From Chloroflexota bacterium (lineage in GTDB: Bacteria > Chloroflexota > Dehalococcoidia > Lucifugimonadales > UBA3495): a stretch of 64,000 nucleotides of DNA. The DNA lies in NCBI GenBank assembly GCA_026710825.1, contig JAPOQH010000055.1, forward strand, positions 1 through 64,000. Direction: 5' to 3'. A model generated the notes under the pieces. It saw only the letters and a program-made list of their open reading frames with translations. It did not search any database and was not told the DNA's origin. Below, in pieces: positions 39,791 to 49,308 of the stretch. Both the position numbers and the translations under genes were made by a program. Position 1 is the stretch's first letter. Every line of letters begins with the position of its first letter.

Positions 39791-41323
39791 ATGTTGGCAA
39801 CAGCTCAAACCTGCGCGGTCATCGGATTGGACGGACAGATCATACAGGCGGAGACTGATATATCGCCGGGTCTGCCCGCATTCCATATCGTGGGGCTACC
39901 CGACACGGCAGTTCAGGAGGCCAAGGAGCGGGTGCGGGCGGCGCTGCGCAACAGCGGCTGCGAGTTTCCCATGCGTCGGATCACCGTGAACCTGGCGCCG
40001 GCCGACCTGAAAAAGGCGGGGCCGGCGTACGACTTGCCCATTGCCGCGGGAATCCTGTTCAGCACGGGGCAGGCGCCACCGCCCACCGAGCCGGCGATAT
40101 TCCTGGGGGAACTGTCACTGGATGGGGGCCTGCGGCACACGGCGGGCATCCTGCCCATGGTGTGGGTGGCCCGTGAGCAGGGGATATGCACGGTGTACGT
40201 GCCGTCGGTGGACGCGGCGGAGGCTGCGCTCGTGGACGGCCTGCAGGTCTTTCCCGTGGCGACGCTGGCGCAGTTGCTGTCACACCTGCAGGGCGAAACA
40301 GCGATAGAACCGTACCCGCACCACGGTGTGCATCTGAACGGAAACCGTGAGCCGTCCGACGACACCGACCTGTGCCACATCCGAGGGCAGGAGCATGCCA
40401 AGCGGGCGCTGGAGGTGGCCGCCGCGGGATTCCACAACATCCTGTTCAGCGGGCCGCCCGGGTCGGGCAAAACCCTGTTGGCGCGAGCGCTGCCCGGGAT
40501 TCTTCCGTACCTGACGCCGATAGAAGCGCTAGAGGCAACCAAGATTTACAGCGTCAGCGGCAACCTGCCGCCGGACAGCCCACTGATCGCCCAACGGCCG
40601 TTTCGCGCGCCGCACTACACCATCTCAAACGCCGGCCTGGTGGGCGGAGGTCGCATGCTGCGACCCGGCGAGATAACGCTGAGCCACCGGGGCGTGCTGT
40701 TCCTCGACGAGTTGCCAGAGTTTGGGCACGCCCTGCTGGAATCGCTGCGGCAGCCGTTGGAGGACAAAACGGTAACCATCACGCGGGTGAGCGGCACCGT
40801 AACCTACCCGGCGAGCTTCATGCTGGTCGCGGCGATGAATCCCTGCCCATGCGGGTATGCGACGCATCCCCGGAAGCAGTGCGTGTGCAGTCCGTCGGCG
40901 GTGTCGCGCTACCAGCGCAGGATCAGCGGGCCGTTGCTCGAACGCATCGACATATTCGTCGAGGTGCCGCCGGTGGAATACGACAACCTGCTGGCCCAGT
41001 CGGAGGCGGAATCCTCGACTGCGGTGCGGGAGAGAGTGGCGGCGGCCAGGGCGATCCAGGACCGGCGATTCGCCAGCGCCGACGTCCCGACGACGTTATC
41101 CAACGCGGAGATGGCGGGATCGAAGATATGGCAATACTGCCAATTGCAGGATGATGCGGAGGCGCTGCTGCAGCGAGCGGCGCAAAAGCTGGACCTTTCG
41201 GCGCGAGCGTTGCACCGGGTGGTCAAGGTAGCGCAGACGATAGCGGATCTCGCTGGAGCGGATCAGATTGGGCCGCCGCACCTGGCGGAAGCATTGCAGT
41301 ATCGGGCGCGGGGCCTGGGCTGA
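39791..41323 (+). CDS. YifB/ComM family Mg-chelatase-like AAA+ ATPase
   Basis: This 510-residue protein has the N-terminal ChlI-like domain ([20 protein letters not shown]), Walker A GPPGSGKT at residues 221-228, Walker B FLDELPEF near residue 303 and the C-terminal domain with PCPCGY and CVCSP. ComM proteins are helicases that help branch migration during natural transformation, and YifB members are widespread. The gene starts at ATG 39791. It stands alone behind its own promoter. Confidence 0.95.
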   Translation: MLATAQTCAVIGLDGQIIQAETDISPGLPAFHIVGLPDTAVQEAKERVRAALRNSGCEFPMRRITVNLAPADLKKAGPAYDLPIAAGILFSTGQAPPPTEPAIFLGELSLDGGLRHTAGILPMVWVAREQGICTVYVPSVDAAEAALVDGLQVFPVATLAQLLSHLQGETAIEPYPHHGVHLNGNREPSDDTDLCHIRGQEHAKRALEVAAAGFHNILFSGPPGSGKTLLARALPGILPYLTPIEALEATKIYSVSGNLPPDSPLIAQRPFRAPHYTISNAGLVGGGRMLRPGEITLSHRGVLFLDELPEFGHALLESLRQPLEDKTVTITRVSGTVTYPASFMLVAAMNPCPCGYATHPRKQCVCSPSAVSRYQRRISGPLLERIDIFVEVPPVEYDNLLAQSEAESSTAVRERVAAARAIQDRRFASADVPTTLSNAEMAGSKIWQYCQLQDDAEALLQRAAQKLDLSARALHRVVKVAQTIADLAGADQIGPPHLAEALQYRARGLG

Positions 41324-41359
41324 GGATACCTTGCGGCGAACGACCGACATGGATAGCAT

Positions 41360-41779
41360 ATGAACCAGCGGGATCAGAGCGGCGACGAACGGCAATTGGT
41401 GTCCTTCTTGGGCGTGCCGGTGGAACGGGTCAGGCCCCATTTCTGGACGTTCAGCGTGTGTTTCGTCCTGACGCTGATTTTCTACATCTACATTCACGTC
41501 CTGGACGTTGACAACCCAAGTTGGCGTCTAGCGCCATCGCTGATAATTGGAGACACGACAAGGGCCGCGGCATTCTGGGTACTGGGCAGCCCGATAGCAG
41601 TGGAGGCAGTGGTTATGGTTTTCGGTTGGTTGTACTTGGAGAAAAAGCGGCGGGAAAGCAGAGCTGAAACGCACGCCGAATGGGACGCGTGGAATCAAAG
41701 GCGCATGGAAGCGGAGGCCAAGGGCGAGCCTTTCACTGAGCCACCGCCCAGCGCTCGCAACGGCTCAACCAGCGGATAG
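41360..41779 (+). CDS. 2TM (DUF-like) small membrane protein, full-length copy
   Basis: This 139-residue protein has two hydrophobic segments (VCFVLTLIFYIYIHVL near residue 33 and AAFWVLGSPIAVEAVVMVFGW near residue 70), followed by a charged tail ending RMEAEAKGEPFTEPPPSA. Its 3' two-thirds are repeated directly downstream (41794-42029). I cannot name a family. It lies 36 bases after the ComM-type gene. Confidence 0.7.
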   Translation: MNQRDQSGDERQLVSFLGVPVERVRPHFWTFSVCFVLTLIFYIYIHVLDVDNPSWRLAPSLIIGDTTRAAAFWVLGSPIAVEAVVMVFGWLYLEKKRRESRAETHAEWDAWNQRRMEAEAKGEPFTEPPPSARNGSTSG

Positions 41780-41793
41780 GCGGCAGCCCACTG

Positions 41794-42029
41794 CGACAAG
41801 GGCGGCCGCATTCTGGGTGCTGGGCAGCCCAATCGTAGTGGAAGGAGCGGTTATGGTTTTTGCCTCGTTGTACCGGGAGAAGAAGCGACAGGAGGCCAGG
41901 GCTGAAGGTTGGGTAGAGGGACGCGCCGAGAGGGACGCCGAGTGGCGTGAATGGAATCGTCGCCGTATGGAAGCCGAGGCCAACGGGGAGCCTTTCACGG
42001 AGCCACCGCCCAGCGCTCGCAACCTCTGA
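41794..42029 (+). pseudogene. Truncated tandem duplicate of the preceding membrane gene
   Basis: The DNA from CGACAAGGG at 41794 to CGCTCGCAAC at 42023 closely repeats 41556-41761, with one 24-base insertion (residues GWVEGRAE) that keeps the frame. The first transmembrane segment and the original start are missing; a 70-residue frame is open from GTG 41817. It has lost its 5' part, but the retained frame and similarity suggest either recent duplication or a still-translated fragment. Confidence 0.8.
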
Positions 42030-42115
42030 ACGGAAGGATAGCCGGGAGCGGGTAGAAACAACCGCCGGCAGTGACTGCCCTTGCCAGTCCCAAGGTTGCC
42101 GACTATCATTACACC

Positions 42116-42649
42116 ATGGCAGAGCGCGAAGTAAGGTACAAGATGGGCGCAGCCCAGGCGGTGAGCGCTGAGACGTTCGGTCGTCCCGGCCGCCGAACTT
42201 TTCGCCTGGTGGCAGAAGCGGGACGGGCACAGTCGTACATCTGGCTCGAGAAAGAGCAGTTGCTCCAGTTGGGTCTCTATCTGCAGCAGGCGGTCAAGCA
42301 GTTGGGCGAATCGGCCCAGGGCCAGACCAGCACGCCAAGCGAGGCGCCCTGGAGCGGAGACCCGTTGGAACAGGATTTCCACGCTCGCCAGATGCAGTTG
42401 CAATACGACCAGGATGCCAACTGCTTCGTGCTGCATGCGTTCGAAGGGGATGAGGATGATCCCGACGCCGGGGCCCAGACCTCGGTGAGTTTCTGGATGA
42501 CCATGGCACAATGCTCGAATCTGGCCGACGAGGCGTTGCGCATATGCGCATCCGGGCGCCCGCCCTGTTTCCTGTGTGGGTCCCCGATAGATCCGGACGG
42601 GCACCAGTGCGCCCGCGCAAACGGTCACGCGGTATTCGAAACAGGTTAG
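42116..42649 (+). CDS. DUF3090 family protein
   Basis: This 177-residue protein has the DUF3090 pattern: ETFGRPGRRTFRLVAEAG, YIWLEKEQLLQLGLYLQQ and the C-terminal C-x2-C zinc-like end PPCFLCGSPIDPDGHQCARANGH. ATG 42116 is chosen over the frame's upstream GTG. DUF3090 genes are typically next to a SCO1664-type kinase-like gene, as here (42668). The family is known mostly from actinobacteria and Chloroflexota. Function is not established. Confidence 0.9.
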   Translation: MAEREVRYKMGAAQAVSAETFGRPGRRTFRLVAEAGRAQSYIWLEKEQLLQLGLYLQQAVKQLGESAQGQTSTPSEAPWSGDPLEQDFHARQMQLQYDQDANCFVLHAFEGDEDDPDAGAQTSVSFWMTMAQCSNLADEALRICASGRPPCFLCGSPIDPDGHQCARANGHAVFETG

Positions 42650-42667
42650 CCGCAATGCCGGCCCGGT

Positions 42668-43402
42668 TTGCTCGTGTCTGAAGTCGAACCTTCCGACCTT
42701 GACCTGTTGTGTCGCGGCGAGTTCCTCAATTGGGAACTGACGCCTCACGGTTCCAACTACACGTTCCTGGCGGAGCTGGAACTGGACGGGCGGCACGGGA
42801 ACGCGATTTACAAACCGCGCAAGGGTGAGATTCCCCTTTGGGATTTTCCCAGCGGGACCCTGTTCAAGCGGGAATGCGCGGCGTATCTGCTGAGCCGGAT
42901 ACTGGGCTGGGATTTCATCCCGTTGACGGTGATTCGCGACGGGCCGCACGGGATCGGGTCGGCCCAGCTATATGTCGACCACGACCCCAAGGAGAACTAC
43001 TACACCATCTCCAGGGACAGCCTGGAAGGCTCGGACGCCGACCAGCTGCGCATGATGTGCTGCTTCGACCTGGTCGCCAACAACACGGACCGCAAAGCCA
43101 ACCACGTTTTGCGCGGCTACGACGGGAAACTCTGGGGGATCGACCAGGGCCTCACGTTCCACGCCGACACGAAGATACGTACGGTCATCTGGGACTTCGG
43201 CGAGGAACCCATACCGGAACAATTGCTAGAACCGTTGCGCCGGCTCTGCGGGGAGTTGCTGGCGCCCAGCGGCGATGTGGCGGAATTGCTGACGCTGCTG
43301 GATGCCGAGGAGGCGCGGGCGCTGTTGCAACGCTTGCAGTGGGTGCTGCAGGAGGGAGTGTTCCCCGGAATACCGGGACTCCGACGGCGACGACGGGACT
43401 AG
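42668..43402 (+). CDS. SCO1664-type (PI3/4-kinase-like) protein
   Basis: This 244-residue protein resembles the SCO1664 family: GNAIYKPRKGEIPLWDFPSG, LFKRECAAYLLSRILGWDFIP, a kinase-like DLVANNTDRKANHVL loop near residue 138 and KLWGIDQGLTFH. A kinase-like fold with its Lys (YKP) and Asp residues can be seen. It follows DUF3090 by 19 bases. In other genomes a phosphatase is often the third partner; it is absent here. The start (TTG 42668 or GTG 42674) is uncertain. Confidence 0.88.
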   Translation: MLVSEVEPSDLDLLCRGEFLNWELTPHGSNYTFLAELELDGRHGNAIYKPRKGEIPLWDFPSGTLFKRECAAYLLSRILGWDFIPLTVIRDGPHGIGSAQLYVDHDPKENYYTISRDSLEGSDADQLRMMCCFDLVANNTDRKANHVLRGYDGKLWGIDQGLTFHADTKIRTVIWDFGEEPIPEQLLEPLRRLCGELLAPSGDVAELLTLLDAEEARALLQRLQWVLQEGVFPGIPGLRRRRRD

Positions 43403-44061
43403 GATCCCTCCGCCAGCAGGCCATAGTCGAATTCCTCCAGGTTTTCGATGATGACATCGGCCGCGGACAGATCCAGGTGACGGGTTGAATCGGTCAGGGT
43501 ACAGATGGTATAGGCCCCAGAGGAGGAGGCCGCGGCGAGGCCAATGGGCGAATCCTCGATGGCGATGCACTCGGAGGCTTCCAGCCCGATGAGCCCCGCG
43601 GCCTTGATGTAGATGTCGGGGGCGGGTTTGCCGTTCTCGATGTCGTCGCCGCCCAACTTGATCGCGAAAGCGTCAGTCAACCCGATCACGGACAGTTTCA
43701 GGTTCACCCATTCGCGGAGCGAGGAAGAGGCGACGGCGATGGGCAAGCCCCGCCGCTGAGCCTCGGCGATCAGGTCCTTGACGCCGGGGCGCGGGACCAG
43801 ATCGGACCGCAGCACCTCTTTCACGACCTCGTTGTATCCGGCCAGCAGTTCCTCCGGAGTCTGCGGCACGTCGCGCAGTTCCTTGACCCGTATCCACGTT
43901 TCCTCGACGGTGGTGCCCAGCAGGTAGCGGTTATTCTCTTCCTCGGTTATGGGCGCCGCGCCACAGCGCTCCACCATAATGTTGACCGCCTTGTGGAACA
44001 GGGGCTCGCTGTCGACGAGCACGCCGTCCATATCAAACAAAATACCTTTGTATCCGGCCAT
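43399..44061 (-). CDS. HAD family hydrolase (beta-phosphoglucomutase-like)
   Basis: This 220-residue HAD protein has motif I FDMDGVLVDSEP (nucleophile and acid/base Asp), motif II IAVASSS, the motif III Lys in NGKPAPD, and motif IV IEDSPIGLAAASSSG. The small cap (helical) domain fits subfamily I beta-PGM/phosphatase members. Substrate unknown. It converges with, and overlaps by 4 bp, the SCO1664-like gene on the plus strand. Confidence 0.92.
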   Translation of the reverse strand: MAGYKGILFDMDGVLVDSEPLFHKAVNIMVERCGAAPITEEENNRYLLGTTVEETWIRVKELRDVPQTPEELLAGYNEVVKEVLRSDLVPRPGVKDLIAEAQRRGLPIAVASSSLREWVNLKLSVIGLTDAFAIKLGGDDIENGKPAPDIYIKAAGLIGLEASECIAIEDSPIGLAAASSSGAYTICTLTDSTRHLDLSAADVIIENLEEFDYGLLAEGS

Positions 44062-44153
44062 CCGTATTTATCCTCCTGGGAGTTGCTGCAAAGGTGCCGA
44101 GCGGGAAGGTTGCCACGGTTTTTGCGGCGTGGCAAGGGTTGTTGACGGCGGTT

Positions 44154-45257
44154 TCACTCGCTGAGGAGGAAGCAGGAGGAGGCCTTGAAGATTGCCCACA
44201 GCGGCTGACCGGAGGAAATGTTCATGGCTTCCAGCGATGCGCCGGTTATGTGGCACCGCAAAAGCGTCCCGGCGCAGTCCAGGGCCACCTCGTAACCGGG
44301 CGGCCGCAGGTCAACGGCGGACACCACTCCTGACCAGGTATTTCGGGCCGACGACTGCGGCAATGGTCCGGTGGCGAGGATGATGTCGGAGGCACGTATG
44401 CCCACTGTCACGGTGTCGCCGACGGCGTAGCCGTCCGCCAACGGCGTTTCCAGCGAGCGCTCACCAGCCTCGCATACCATGGTGCCATCCTGGGGCAGGC
44501 GGGCGGGGATGCGCATGTTGAGCAGGTTTTCGACGCCAACGAGGCGGGCGACCTGGCCCTGACCGGGCTGCTCCAGCACCGACAGCGGCGGGCCCTGGGC
44601 CACGGTTCGGCCGGCGTCGATTATCTGCACCGTGTCGCCAAGCGCCAGGGCCTCCTCCCGGCTGTGCGTTACCATGATCACCGGAATATTGAGTTCGCGG
44701 ATAGCTGAGCGCAGTTCGGCGCCCAGGGTGCGGCGCAGTTCCATATCAAGTGAGCTGAACGGCTCGTCCAGGAGCAGGAGGTCAGGCGACGGAGCCAACG
44801 CGCGGGCCAACGCCGTGCGCTGCTGCTGCCCTCCCGAGAGTTGTGACACCCGCCGATCCTCCAGGCCCTCCAGTTGCAGCCGGCGAACCAGATGAGACAC
44901 TCGTTGGCGGGCGGAGTCGCCGCGGCGTTCGGGCAGGCCGTAGGCGATGTTCTGCGATAACGTCAGATGTGGGAACAGGTGATTCTGCTGGGTCACGTAG
45001 CCGACTCGACGCAGATGGGGCGGCACCCACGCGGGTGGCTCGCCAGCTTCATCGGCGAACACGGTCCGGCCGGCGATTTCGATGCGTCCTGACTCCGGAC
45101 GAGCCAGGCCGGCGATGGTCCTCAGAGCGGTGGTCTTGCCGGCGCCGGACGACCCGAATAGCACCAGGACCTGCCCGGCATCCACGGAGAAATCCAGCGA
45201 GATCCGGAACCCGCCGATGCTCGCGCTGAAACTTCCTCCAGCGGCAGGTTTGCTCAC
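44154..45257 (-). CDS. modC: Molybdate/tungstate ABC transporter ATP-binding protein
   Basis: This 367-residue ATPase has Walker A GSSGAGKTT at residues 35-43, signature LSGGQQQR near residue 135 and Walker B LLLLDEPFSSLD near residue 155. The C-terminal part (about 290-365) is the TOBE/MOP-type domain of ModC. The start is GTG 45257 (VSKPAAGG), which overlaps the upstream modB stop by 4 bp; the longer frame is an antisense shadow. It drives uptake of molybdate for molybdenum cofactor enzymes such as the hydroxylase at 12668-16411. Confidence 0.92.
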   Translation of the reverse strand: MSKPAAGGSFSASIGGFRISLDFSVDAGQVLVLFGSSGAGKTTALRTIAGLARPESGRIEIAGRTVFADEAGEPPAWVPPHLRRVGYVTQQNHLFPHLTLSQNIAYGLPERRGDSARQRVSHLVRRLQLEGLEDRRVSQLSGGQQQRTALARALAPSPDLLLLDEPFSSLDMELRRTLGAELRSAIRELNIPVIMVTHSREEALALGDTVQIIDAGRTVAQGPPLSVLEQPGQGQVARLVGVENLLNMRIPARLPQDGTMVCEAGERSLETPLADGYAVGDTVTVGIRASDIILATGPLPQSSARNTWSGVVSAVDLRPPGYEVALDCAGTLLRCHITGASLEAMNISSGQPLWAIFKASSCFLLSE

Positions 45258-46096
45258 GGCGACGACTCCGCACGACGGCGCACCAGAACACTCAGCAGGG
45301 CGAGGGCCAGCGCGGACATGGCCAGCATCAACGCGGCCAACGCCAGGGCGGCGCCGAGGCTGGATTCCATGGTGGTCATGATGGCCAGGGGCATCGTCTG
45401 GGTGCGCCCGGTGAGATTGCCGGCGAACATGATGGTGGCGCCGAATTCCGAAACAGCCCGCGCCCAAGCCAGCGTAGCGCCGGTAAGAAGGGATGGCCGC
45501 GACATGGGCAGCGTTAGCCGCCAGAACGTCTGCCACGGCGAGACGCCCAGGGTTTGAGAGACCTCCTCGTACGCCGGGTCAACGCCCGCGAATCCGATGC
45601 GGGCGGCTCTTATGTAGAAGGGCGCGGCCACGAAAATCTGCGCGAATACGACGGCCACGGTGGTGAAGGGCAACGAGATGCCTACGGAGGCCAGGGCGGG
45701 TCCCAGCAGACCGTTGCGTCCGAAGGCCATGAGCATGGCGACGCCGGCCACCACGGGCGGCAGGACGATGGGCAGTTCCACGAAGGTGTCGATGACGCGC
45801 AGCAACCGGCTGGTTGGTCCCCGGCGAGCCAGCAGCAGCGCGAAGGGCGTGCCGATGACCACGACGACGGCGAGGCTGATGACGCTGGTGATGACGGTGA
45901 GCCGCAGGGCTTGCAGTACCAGCGGGCCGGTGAGTCCGGCAAGAAATCCTTCCTGCTGGCCGGCCCTGACCAACAACGCCATGATCGGCAGGCCGATGAA
46001 CAGCACATAGACGACGGTCGCGACAACGCCGGCGGGTGCCAGAGCGCCGAGCGACGCGATCCGGTTACCGTTGGCCGCCGATTTGAACATCATCAT
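45254..46096 (-). CDS. modB: Molybdate/tungstate ABC transporter permease
   Basis: This 280-residue permease has about six hydrophobic segments and the EAA-loop sequence EEVSQTLGVSPWQTFWRLTLP with SEFGATIMFAGNLTGRTQTM, typical of ModB. Its start (ATG 46096) lies 37 bases after modA ends and its end overlaps modC by 4 bp. Together the three genes form a modABC operon on the minus strand. Confidence 0.92.
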   Translation of the reverse strand: MMMFKSAANGNRIASLGALAPAGVVATVVYVLFIGLPIMALLVRAGQQEGFLAGLTGPLVLQALRLTVITSVISLAVVVVIGTPFALLLARRGPTSRLLRVIDTFVELPIVLPPVVAGVAMLMAFGRNGLLGPALASVGISLPFTTVAVVFAQIFVAAPFYIRAARIGFAGVDPAYEEVSQTLGVSPWQTFWRLTLPMSRPSLLTGATLAWARAVSEFGATIMFAGNLTGRTQTMPLAIMTTMESSLGAALALAALMLAMSALALALLSVLVRRRAESSP

Positions 46097-46133
46097 GTTT
46101 GCCGACGTGGGGACCGGCGGTGAGCGGGTTCGT

Positions 46134-46967
46134 TCATCCGGCGTGGCAGGGGCAGGCTACGTTGGCCGGCGGGACGAATCCGAACTCGCGGAGGATGGCC
46201 TGTCCGGAGTCGTCCTGGATGAACTGGATGAACGCCAGGGCGGCCTCAAGCTGCGCACTGGTGGACACGGCGGCGATGGGATACCGGGCTGCCGGGTTGT
46301 ATTCCAGTGGGATCTCCAGCACGCGGATGTCGCCGGCGTACTGGTGGGCCGCAGCGTCGGTCTCGTACACGATGCCGGCGTCCACCTCGCCGAGCGCCAC
46401 TTTCTGGGCCACACCACGCACGCTCGCCTCGTTGGTGACCACGTTGGAGAGCACGGCAGCCGCAAAGTCGCCCGGGTAGGCCTCGTCCATGGACATCTGG
46501 TCCAGAGAGTCACGGGCGTAGGCTCCGGCGGGCACCTCCGCCGACGCGATGGCGACGCTGACGCCGGGACGGGCCAAGTCGGTCAGTGTTTGCACCGCGT
46601 CGGAATCCACCGGGGTGATGACCGCCAGCCGGTTGGCAGCAAAATACTCCGGAGCGTTGCCGAGGAGTCCGGCCTCCTTGATCGTGGCCATGTGCTCCCA
46701 GTTGGCGGAGGCGAACACATCGGCGGCGGCGCCGTGCTCAAGTTGAGTGCGCAAGGTCTGGCTGCCGGCAAAGTTAAGCGCGACCCTGGTGTCGGGATGA
46801 GCGATCTCGTAGGCGGCTGCCAGGGCGCGGAAAGACTCCGCCAGGGACGCGGCGGCGAAAACGGTAAGGGTCGTTTCCGCGTCGCCGGCGCGTTGAGAGG
46901 CGGGAGCGCAGGCGACCAATGCCAACCCAAGCACGACAGCCGCAATGCCGAGGATTTTGAGACCCAT
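46134..46967 (-). CDS. modA: Molybdate-binding lipoprotein
   Basis: This 277-residue protein has a lipoprotein signal (LVAC, C20), then the ModA fold: LTVFAAASLAESF, ALNFAGSQTLRTQLEHGA (S binding region), ADVFASANWEHM and a late VYETDAAAHQ. The Ser/Ala residues that bind the oxyanion are present. ATG 46967 is chosen; the long upstream reading frame lies in the intergenic region. It captures molybdate outside the cell for ModBC. Confidence 0.92.
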   Translation of the reverse strand: MGLKILGIAAVVLGLALVACAPASQRAGDAETTLTVFAAASLAESFRALAAAYEIAHPDTRVALNFAGSQTLRTQLEHGAAADVFASANWEHMATIKEAGLLGNAPEYFAANRLAVITPVDSDAVQTLTDLARPGVSVAIASAEVPAGAYARDSLDQMSMDEAYPGDFAAAVLSNVVTNEASVRGVAQKVALGEVDAGIVYETDAAAHQYAGDIRVLEIPLEYNPAARYPIAAVSTSAQLEAALAFIQFIQDDSGQAILREFGFVPPANVACPCHAG

Positions 46968-47233
46968 AACCGCGACATTATAGCAACGGGCCGGAGCGAA
47001 TCGCCGGCGGCGCAGCAACGACCCGCGAGTGGGAACATGCGCCATGGCAAGGAGGGCCTTTTGCGGCACGCTGTGAGCATGGCAGGGAGGATCGCCCGGG
47101 CAAGGCCGGCGCACGGAGAGGCAGTCGATGCGGCGGCGGCGACGGTGGCGGCTGTGGCAGTGGCCTGATATGATTGGTCGACGTGTGCCGGTTACCGCGA
47201 TTTGGATACGGAACCGACGCAGCAAGGGGGCCT

Positions 47234-48709
47234 ATGACTACCAAATCCGCAGCCCAGGTGGGCGGGTCGCTGTACTTTGGCTGGTACATCGTCGCGACCT
47301 GCTTCTTCGTCGCGTTTCTGTCCATCCCTGGACGGCAGGGCTTCGGCCTGTTCGTAACGGAGATGGAGCCGACCTTTGGCTGGAACCGCGCTGACATCTC
47401 GTGGGTGGGTTCCATCGGGTTCCTGCTCAACGGCGCGATGCAGCCGATAATGGGCGCGCTGTTTGACAAGTATGGGCCGCGCAAGGTGTTCGGTTTCGGG
47501 TTGGTTGTCATGGGCCTGGGCATCATGAGCCTGGCGTTCATCCGGGATCTTGAAGCCACCCTGCCCCTGGGCTTCGTGAACATCCCGCTGGATCTGCTGT
47601 GGTTCATCGGCGTGTTCTCCATCGTAGTCAACACCTGTCTGAGCGCGGCCTCCATCACCAACATGCTGGCGCTGGTGGTGCGCTGGTTCCGGCGCAAGCG
47701 TAGCAAGGCCACGGCGCTGGCGGCCTGCGGAACATCCATCGGCGGCCTGCTGACCATCCCCTTCGCAGCCTACCTGATGGGCGTCATCGACTCGTCCGGC
47801 ATCACGGTGGGCGACTCGACGCTGGTGGGTTGGCGGACGGTGTGGTTCCTGCTGGGCATGGTGGTGGTGTTCGCAGCCGCGCCCCTGGCGGTGTTCTTCC
47901 TGCGGCCAAATCCGCAGGAGATGGGGCTGAACCCTGATGGCGACCCCACTCCGGAAGGCTCGACGCCCGACGCAGTGTCGACTGCGCGAGCCGCGGGCGC
48001 TTACGAGGTGGATAGCTGGCGCAAGTGCTTCAAGACCGCGCCAATGTGGCAACTTTCGGGCGCATACGTGGTCTGCGGAATCACCACCGGGCTGCTGAGC
48101 ATCCACTTCATACCGTATGCGGAAGACGTGCTGCCGGCGCAGGTGAACTTCCTGGGCGGCGTCTGGGACGAGAAGGTATTCGCGGGGCTGATATTCGGCA
48201 TCATGACGGGGTTGAACGCCGCAGGAGTGATCATCACGGGCTTCCTCGGCGACCGAATGCGGCGCAAGAATGTGCTTGCCGCCGTCTACGCCACACGAGG
48301 CGTGGCGTTCATGTGCCTGGTGTTCCTGCCGCTGTTCGGTCATGGCATGCTGGGTCTGATCATGTTCGCGCTGCTGTCGGGTATGTCGTGGGTGGCCAGC
48401 GTGCCGCTAACCTCCACGCTGACGGCGGACGTGTACGGGTTCCGCGCGTTGGGCACCATCAGCGGATGGGTGTTCTTCGCCCACCAGATCGGCTCTTTCT
48501 TCAGCATCCAGTTCGCGGGCTACGCCTACGTATGGTTCAACGAGAGCTACTTCTGGCCGTTCCTGATCGCGGGACTGACGCTGATACCGGCGACGATCAT
48601 GGCCTTCAGCATCAATGAGTACCAGTATTCAGGCCGATACAACAGCGCGCCGGCGCCGCAACTGGCTACTGCGGGCGCGGGAGCCGGCGGCGGGACGCGG
48701 TTGTACTAG
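47234..48709 (+). CDS. MFS transporter, OFA-type, long form
   Basis: This 491-residue, 12-helix permease starts SLYFGWYIVATCFFVAFL and has GALFDKYGPRKVFG between helices 2 and 3, plus a VVRWFRRKRSKATALAACG segment after helix 4. It is homologous to the permeases at 9051 and 61361. AAGGGGG precedes ATG 47234. It lies divergent from modA with 266 intergenic bases that contain repetitive GGCGGCGGCG sequence but no clear gene. Confidence 0.85.
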   Translation: MTTKSAAQVGGSLYFGWYIVATCFFVAFLSIPGRQGFGLFVTEMEPTFGWNRADISWVGSIGFLLNGAMQPIMGALFDKYGPRKVFGFGLVVMGLGIMSLAFIRDLEATLPLGFVNIPLDLLWFIGVFSIVVNTCLSAASITNMLALVVRWFRRKRSKATALAACGTSIGGLLTIPFAAYLMGVIDSSGITVGDSTLVGWRTVWFLLGMVVVFAAAPLAVFFLRPNPQEMGLNPDGDPTPEGSTPDAVSTARAAGAYEVDSWRKCFKTAPMWQLSGAYVVCGITTGLLSIHFIPYAEDVLPAQVNFLGGVWDEKVFAGLIFGIMTGLNAAGVIITGFLGDRMRRKNVLAAVYATRGVAFMCLVFLPLFGHGMLGLIMFALLSGMSWVASVPLTSTLTADVYGFRALGTISGWVFFAHQIGSFFSIQFAGYAYVWFNESYFWPFLIAGLTLIPATIMAFSINEYQYSGRYNSAPAPQLATAGAGAGGGTRLY

Positions 48710-48735
48710 GCTGCGGCGGAATCACCCTCACCCAA

Positions 48736-48758
48736 CCCTCTCCCCTGACGGGAGAGGG
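48736..48758. repeat. Dispersed repeat hairpin (CCCTCTCCC family)
   Basis: CCCTCTCCC and GGGAGAGGG form a perfect 9-bp stem with a CTGAC loop, 27 bases after the MFS gene. The left flank CCCTCACCCAACCCTCTCCC (48725-48744) repeats at 35938. Confidence 0.75.
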
Positions 48759-48777
48759 GTAGTCGCACGGAGGCAGG

Positions 48778-49053
48778 ATGATGAGCGCGTTTTTGAGCGT
48801 CGTTCTGCTGGCCGCAGGCCTCCACCACGGGGAAGCTGATCCCACATTGCTGGGGTGGATCATGACCGCCCTGAGCCACATCCTCCTGGGCACCCTGGGA
48901 TTCACCGAACTGACCGTGGTGATCATCATCGGCATCATCATCCTGGCCATGCCGGCGCTTATCGTGATCGCTTACTGGGCGAACACACGGGGCGGCAGAG
49001 CGTCGCCGGGGGCCGTTGCGGAACCCGCCGGTGCAGGCGAAGGCGAGGAGTAG
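48778..49053 (+). CDS. Small membrane protein, 91 aa
   Basis: This 91-residue protein has two or three hydrophobic segments, ending in a Gly/Ala-rich acidic tail. No family is recognised. GGAGGCAGG precedes ATG 48778/48781. It is 69 bases after the MFS gene on the same strand, beyond a repeat hairpin. Confidence 0.5.
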   Translation: MMSAFLSVVLLAAGLHHGEADPTLLGWIMTALSHILLGTLGFTELTVVIIIGIIILAMPALIVIAYWANTRGGRASPGAVAEPAGAGEGEE

Positions 49054-49308
49054 GCGCGACTGCCCGGTCGCCCCACGGATCGCCCGGAACGGCCGGATCG
49101 GTGTGGTCAAAGCGCGGTTGAGCCCTTCTCACAGGGGATTGCAGGCGGCGTTGAATGGGAGTAAGATAGCGTCCGCTGCCATAGTCGCTATTGGCCTCCC
49201 ATCCGCGTACTAAATGGACCTGCGGTTGGCGTGGTAGCCGCGATTACCGTTGGCGGTGGCAGGGGAACCGCGAGGCCGCTAACAAAACGGAGGAGGTAAC
49301 AAATCGAT

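Noticed and set aside
44154..45536. N-terminal extension of modC
   Set aside because: The first 93 codons lie over modB in another frame and are His/Arg-rich; GTG 45257 gives a normal ModC and overlaps modB by 4 bp.
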